NCBI RefSeq assembly: GCF_015548375.1
Contig: NZ_JADMWW010000001.1
Span: 159,852-223,851 of the forward strand
Length of the DNA stretch: 64,000 bases
Direction: 5' to 3'
Origin: Collinsella aerofaciens
GTDB taxonomy: Bacteria; Actinomycetota; Coriobacteriia; Coriobacteriales; Coriobacteriaceae
Shown here: piece by piece, positions 61,496-64,000 of the stretch
How the letters are laid out: each line of letters opens with the position of its first letter
How positions within the stretch are numbered: the stretch's first letter is position 1
Notes under the pieces: model-generated
Databases searched by the model: none
Seen by the model: only the letters and a program-made list of their open reading frames with translations
Told to the model about the DNA's origin: nothing
Made by a program: the position numbers and the translations under genes

Positions 61496-61524
61496 ATCTT
61501 ACGTGATGCCCGCATCCTATGCAA
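61496..61524 (-). promoter_or_regulatory. Promoter of the tRNA-Gly/tRNA-Val operon
   Basis: TTGCAT (61524-61519) and TAAGAT (61501-61496) with a 17-base spacer, 13 bases before the tRNA-Gly 5' end. Confidence 0.85.
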
Positions 61525-61624
61525 GAACTTTTTTTGAAAAGTTTTGCGACGCCCTCGCGAACCTCGCGAAGACATCAGCCACCACGGAAGGCGCAGGCAA
61601 ACGCAAACTCGCCGCAAGAGGCCC

Positions 61625-63358
61625 TTACATCTCACCGAGCATGATCCAGGCAGAGCTGTCCTGCGCGAGTCTGCCGTCTGCAAGCGCTGATGAGGTGAGC
61701 AGGACCCTGCCCGCCGGCAGCTCCACGGGTGCTGCACCGAAGTTCGTCACGCACGCCCAGCCGTTATCGCGGCGATAGGCGATGACGCCGCCCTCAGCGC
61801 CCTCGGCACCATCCGCAAGACCGGTGCGCCCGTCAAGATCGAGCCACGCAAGATCGTTGGCGCACCCGCGCAGCTTGCGCCGCAGCCAGAGGGCGTCACG
61901 ATAGAGCGCAAGCATCGATGTCGGGTCCGTTTCTTCCCTATCGGCAGCATAATCGGAAAACCATGCAGGCTGCGGCAGATGGGGCGCCGCATCAGCGTCC
62001 GCCGGCGAAAACCCAAACGATCCGCCCTGCGCGGGATCGTCCGCCGCTACCCACGGCAGGGGCACACGACAGCCGTCGCGCCCCTTCTCGCGCTTCGGTC
62101 CGCGCGTATTGGTTGCACTGGGATCTTCGAGTGCAGTCCACGGGATATCAGCCACCTCAAAAAGACCGAGCTCCTCACCCTGATACACGTATGCCGAGCC
62201 CGGAAGCGCCAGTTCAAGCAAAAGGGCCGCCCGCGCGCGGCGCTCGCCGAGTTCACGGTCCTCGTCATAAGACGACCCGTCGCGTAAGAGCCAGTCGAGC
62301 GCAATCTGGTGGTAGCGCGTCGCCTTGATTTGCGGCAGGGCATAGCGCGTCGCCACGCGCGGCACGTCGTGGTTGGAGAGTACCCAGGTCGAGGCGGAAT
62401 CGGATTCGATAGCTGCCTTCAAGCCCTCCTCGATTGCAGCGTGCATGTCATCATAGGTCCAAGTGGCCTTGGCAAACTCAAAGTTGAATGTCTGGCCAAG
62501 CTCGCTGGGACGCGCATAGAGATACTGGCGCTCAGGCAGCACCCACGCCTCGGCAACGGCGCTGCGCGGCGGATTATAGCGGTCGAACACGCGGCGCCAC
62601 TCGCGATAGATCTCGTGGACCTCGTTGCGGTCCCACAGCGGATGGGTGCCGTCGTCAACCATGTCATCGCCCTCGGCGAGATGCCACCGGTCGAGGTCAT
62701 CGCGGTCGAGATCCTTGGCGAGACCGTGCGCCACATCGATGCGAAAGCCATCGACGCCTCGATCGCTCCAAAACGCCAGGACGTCGCAAAAGAACGCGTG
62801 AACCTCGGGGCATGACCAGTCAAAGTCCGGCTGCTCGGGCGTAAACATGTGCAGATACCATTGACCGTCCGCAACACGCGTCCAGGCGGGGCCGCCAAAG
62901 TTGGCATTCCAATTGGTGGGAGGCAGCTCGCCATGCTCGCCGCGACCATCGCGGAAGATATAACGGGCGCGCTCGGGCGATCCGGGGCCGGCGGCAAGAG
63001 CGGCTTTGAACCAGGGGTGCTGGTTGGATGAATGGTTGGGCACGATATCGACGATGACCTTGATGCCGCGCGCGTGAGCCGCAGCGATCATGTCATCGAA
63101 GTCGTCAAGCGAGCCGAGACGTGGGTCGACATCGCAGTAGTCCGCCACATCATAGCCGCCATCGACAAGAGGCGAAGGGTAAAACGGGCTCAGCCAGATG
63201 GCCTCGATGCCCAGCCGCTCAAGATAGTCCATCTGCTGGGTAATGCCCGCGATATCGCCCAGACCCGAACCGGTCGAATCCTTAAACGAACGCGGGTAGA
63301 TCTGATAGATCGCGGCATCGGACATCCATGAGCGCGAAGAGGACTTTTCTGCAGCCAT
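61625..63358 (-). CDS. GH13 alpha-glucosidase (oligo-1,6-glucosidase type)
   Basis: The 577-residue TIM-barrel glycosidase has AAIYQIYPRSFKDSTGSGLGD, IWLSPFYPSPLVDGGYDV, VIVDIVPNHSSNQHPWF, VDGFRIDVAHGLAKD (nucleophile Asp), SAVAEAWVLPE (acid Glu) and WVLSNHDVPR (third Asp), followed by a C-terminal beta domain. It releases glucose from alpha-1,6 or alpha-1,4 oligosaccharides. No signal peptide, so cytoplasmic. The start at 63358 has GGGAGG. The long frame upstream only reads through a repeat. A sucrose-phosphorylase-like role is less likely. Confidence 0.9.
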   Translation of the reverse strand: MAAEKSSSRSWMSDAAIYQIYPRSFKDSTGSGLGDIAGITQQMDYLERLGIEAIWLSPFYPSPLVDGGYDVADYCDVDPRLGSLDDFDDMIAAAHARGIKVIVDIVPNHSSNQHPWFKAALAAGPGSPERARYIFRDGRGEHGELPPTNWNANFGGPAWTRVADGQWYLHMFTPEQPDFDWSCPEVHAFFCDVLAFWSDRGVDGFRIDVAHGLAKDLDRDDLDRWHLAEGDDMVDDGTHPLWDRNEVHEIYREWRRVFDRYNPPRSAVAEAWVLPERQYLYARPSELGQTFNFEFAKATWTYDDMHAAIEEGLKAAIESDSASTWVLSNHDVPRVATRYALPQIKATRYHQIALDWLLRDGSSYDEDRELGERRARAALLLELALPGSAYVYQGEELGLFEVADIPWTALEDPSATNTRGPKREKGRDGCRVPLPWVAADDPAQGGSFGFSPADADAAPHLPQPAWFSDYAADREETDPTSMLALYRDALWLRRKLRGCANDLAWLDLDGRTGLADGAEGAEGGVIAYRRDNGWACVTNFGAAPVELPAGRVLLTSSALADGRLAQDSSAWIMLGEM

Positions 63359-63540
63359 GGGGTGAGCCTCCCTTGCAACGAGGTTTTGCGAGATGCCCAC
63401 GATGATACGCCCAAAGCTGTCATTCGAGGCAAACAACGCCACAGCCACACCCCAAAACGCTCGCTCCCTCTCGGGCTCGAGCCTCCTGGGACGAATCGAT
63501 CGATTAGTGAAAAGAACGGAAGACTCACTCCCCCGGCCAC

Positions 63541-63657
63541 AACAGCGAGCGGGCTCCGGGTGCCCCAGGTTGCCGCGAAAGAGGAGGGAAGCGTACTTTA
63601 TGTACGCGACCGACGATTGAGGGGGCAAGATGGGGTGCCCGGGGCTCGCGCAGCGTC
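63541..63657 (+). ncRNA. Structured repeat unit, copy c (candidate RNA)
   Basis: The outer stem GGGCTCCGGGTGCCCCA pairs with TGGGGTGCCCGGGGCTC (G-U pairs at the same two places as copy b). It also has TTGCC/GGCAA, GCGAAAGAGGAG, a GCGTAC-TTTAT-GTACGC hairpin, GACGATTGAG and GCAGCGTC. Several stem pairs differ from copies a and b but remain paired. Located between the GH13 promoter region and a tRNA cluster. Confidence 0.75.
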
Positions 63658-63665
63658 AACAAAAA

Positions 63666-63687
63666 ACGCGGTTCGTTAGAACCGCGT
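63666..63687. repeat. GTTACGCGG-type palindrome, copy c
   Basis: ACGCGGTTC and GAACCGCGT form a 9-bp stem 8 bases after structured copy c. It has the same relation to the unit as in copies a and b, with a compensated change at the stem tip. Confidence 0.75.
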
Positions 63688-63695
63688 AAGATAGT

Positions 63696-63771
63696 TGGAG
63701 CGGACAACGGGGCTCGAACCCGCGACCCCAACCTTGGCAAGGTTGTGCTCTACCAACTGAGCCATGTCCGC
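63696..63771 (-). tRNA. tRNA-Gly (GCC), copy 2
   Basis: Identical in sequence to copy 1 at 61408-61483, including anticodon loop TTGCCAA and the encoded CCA. Confidence 0.95.
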
Positions 63772-63785
63772 ATATGTAAAACAAA

Positions 63786-63806
63786 ACGGGCGCCGGAGCG
63801 CCCGGA
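63786..63806 (-). terminator. Terminator-like hairpin between tRNA-Cys and tRNA-Gly
   Basis: CGGGCGCTCCGGCGCCCG folds on the minus strand and is followed by TTTTGTTTTACATAT and then the next tRNA. Confidence 0.7.
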
Positions 63807-63813
63807 TGTTGCC

Positions 63814-63887
63814 TGGAGGCGAAGCCCGGATTCGAACCGGGGGTAAAGGCTTTGCAGGCCTCTGCCTTACCACTTGGCCACTTCGCC
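63814..63887 (-). tRNA. tRNA-Cys (GCA)
   Basis: GGCGAAG/CTTCGCC acceptor arms, anticodon loop CTGCAAA (anticodon GCA), T-arm CCCGGTTCGAATCCGGG and encoded CCA. Confidence 0.95.
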
Positions 63888-63891
63888 GAAA

Positions 63892-63912
63892 AAGGACCGC
63901 CTAAACGGTCCG
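63892..63912 (-). terminator. Terminator-like hairpin between tRNA-Gly and tRNA-Cys
   Basis: GGACCG and CGGTCC form the stem, with TTTTT on the minus strand, ending only a few bases before the tRNA-Cys 5' end. Confidence 0.7.
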
Positions 63913-63921
63913 GAAATGCAA

Positions 63922-63997
63922 TGGAGCGGACAACGGGGCTCGAACCCGCGACCCCAACCTTGGCAAGGTTGTGCTCTACCAACTGAGCCATGTCCGC
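63922..63997 (-). tRNA. tRNA-Gly (GCC), copy 3
   Basis: Identical to copies 1 and 2. First gene of the Gly-Cys-Gly cluster at the right edge. Its promoter is outside the window. Confidence 0.95.
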
Positions 63998-64000
63998 TTG

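Noticed and set aside
63359..63628. N-terminal extension of the glucosidase by 90 residues
   Set aside because: The extension translates the structured repeat at 63541-63657 and has no ribosome-binding site. The ATG at 63358 has GGGAGG and starts the normal domain.

Overview
The window looks like chromosomal DNA of a strict anaerobe of the Coriobacteriia, most likely Collinsella or a close relative. This is inferred from high GC, Actinobacteria-like proteins, an anaerobic ribonucleotide reductase (nrdD/nrdG) with tandem NrdR boxes, the acetylase branch of lysine synthesis, and LPxTG-like surface proteins. I cannot confirm the species from sequence alone. There is no rRNA, CRISPR array, insertion sequence or phage structural module.

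Layout. 1-0.5 kb: a HigBA toxin-antitoxin pair, with the antitoxin cut by the window edge. 0.5-6 kb: a lysine/diaminopimelate block: an M20 deacetylase divergent from a riboswitch-led operon in which LysA and DapA share one open frame, followed by dapB and dapH. 6-18.7 kb: an NdpA-like nucleoid protein, a DUF2974 hydrolase, ldh, an aminotransferase, nadE, two membrane or low-complexity proteins, ettA and an sdpR-sdpI pair. 18.9-24.1 kb: tcdA, a TatD hydrolase, a 210-bp inverted-repeat element, and a sugar-phosphate cluster (deoC, two HAD phosphatases, a PfkB kinase).

24.4-27.9 kb: a 3.4-kb island between two direct copies of the pgi 3' end and terminator. It carries a helical protein of unknown function, a ClpP-like protease and a soluble VirD4/TraG-type ATPase, but no integrase or relaxase. 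This is the best candidate for an undescribed system. 27.9-37 kb: intact pgi, a truncated Fe-ADH-like protein, an SOS-type Y-family polymerase with YolD, a frameshifted cell-wall protein, a copper-type HMA protein with a CsoR-like operator, DUF3793 and flavodoxin. 37-46.4 kb: an amino-acid ABC transporter, endonuclease IV, oxidoreductases, PanE-like and secreted proteins.

46.7-58 kb: metY with a cysteine-containing leader peptide and a divergent LysR regulator, rnhA, an oxidoreductase, acylphosphatase, a Fur-family regulator, a UreE-like/SlyD-like pair, two peptidases, and a folE-HD-folB cluster. 57.4-61 kb: nrdG and nrdD separated by two large palindromes. 61.3-64 kb: a GH13 glucosidase between tRNA clusters (Val, Gly; Gly, Cys, Gly).

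Several repeat or RNA families lie between the genes: a three-copy structured unit at 6.0, 15.7 and 63.6 kb with paired changes in its stems; a two-copy hairpin at 41.3 and 42.5 kb with compensated stem changes; and many GC-rich, terminator-like hairpins placed directly in front of start codons or tRNAs.
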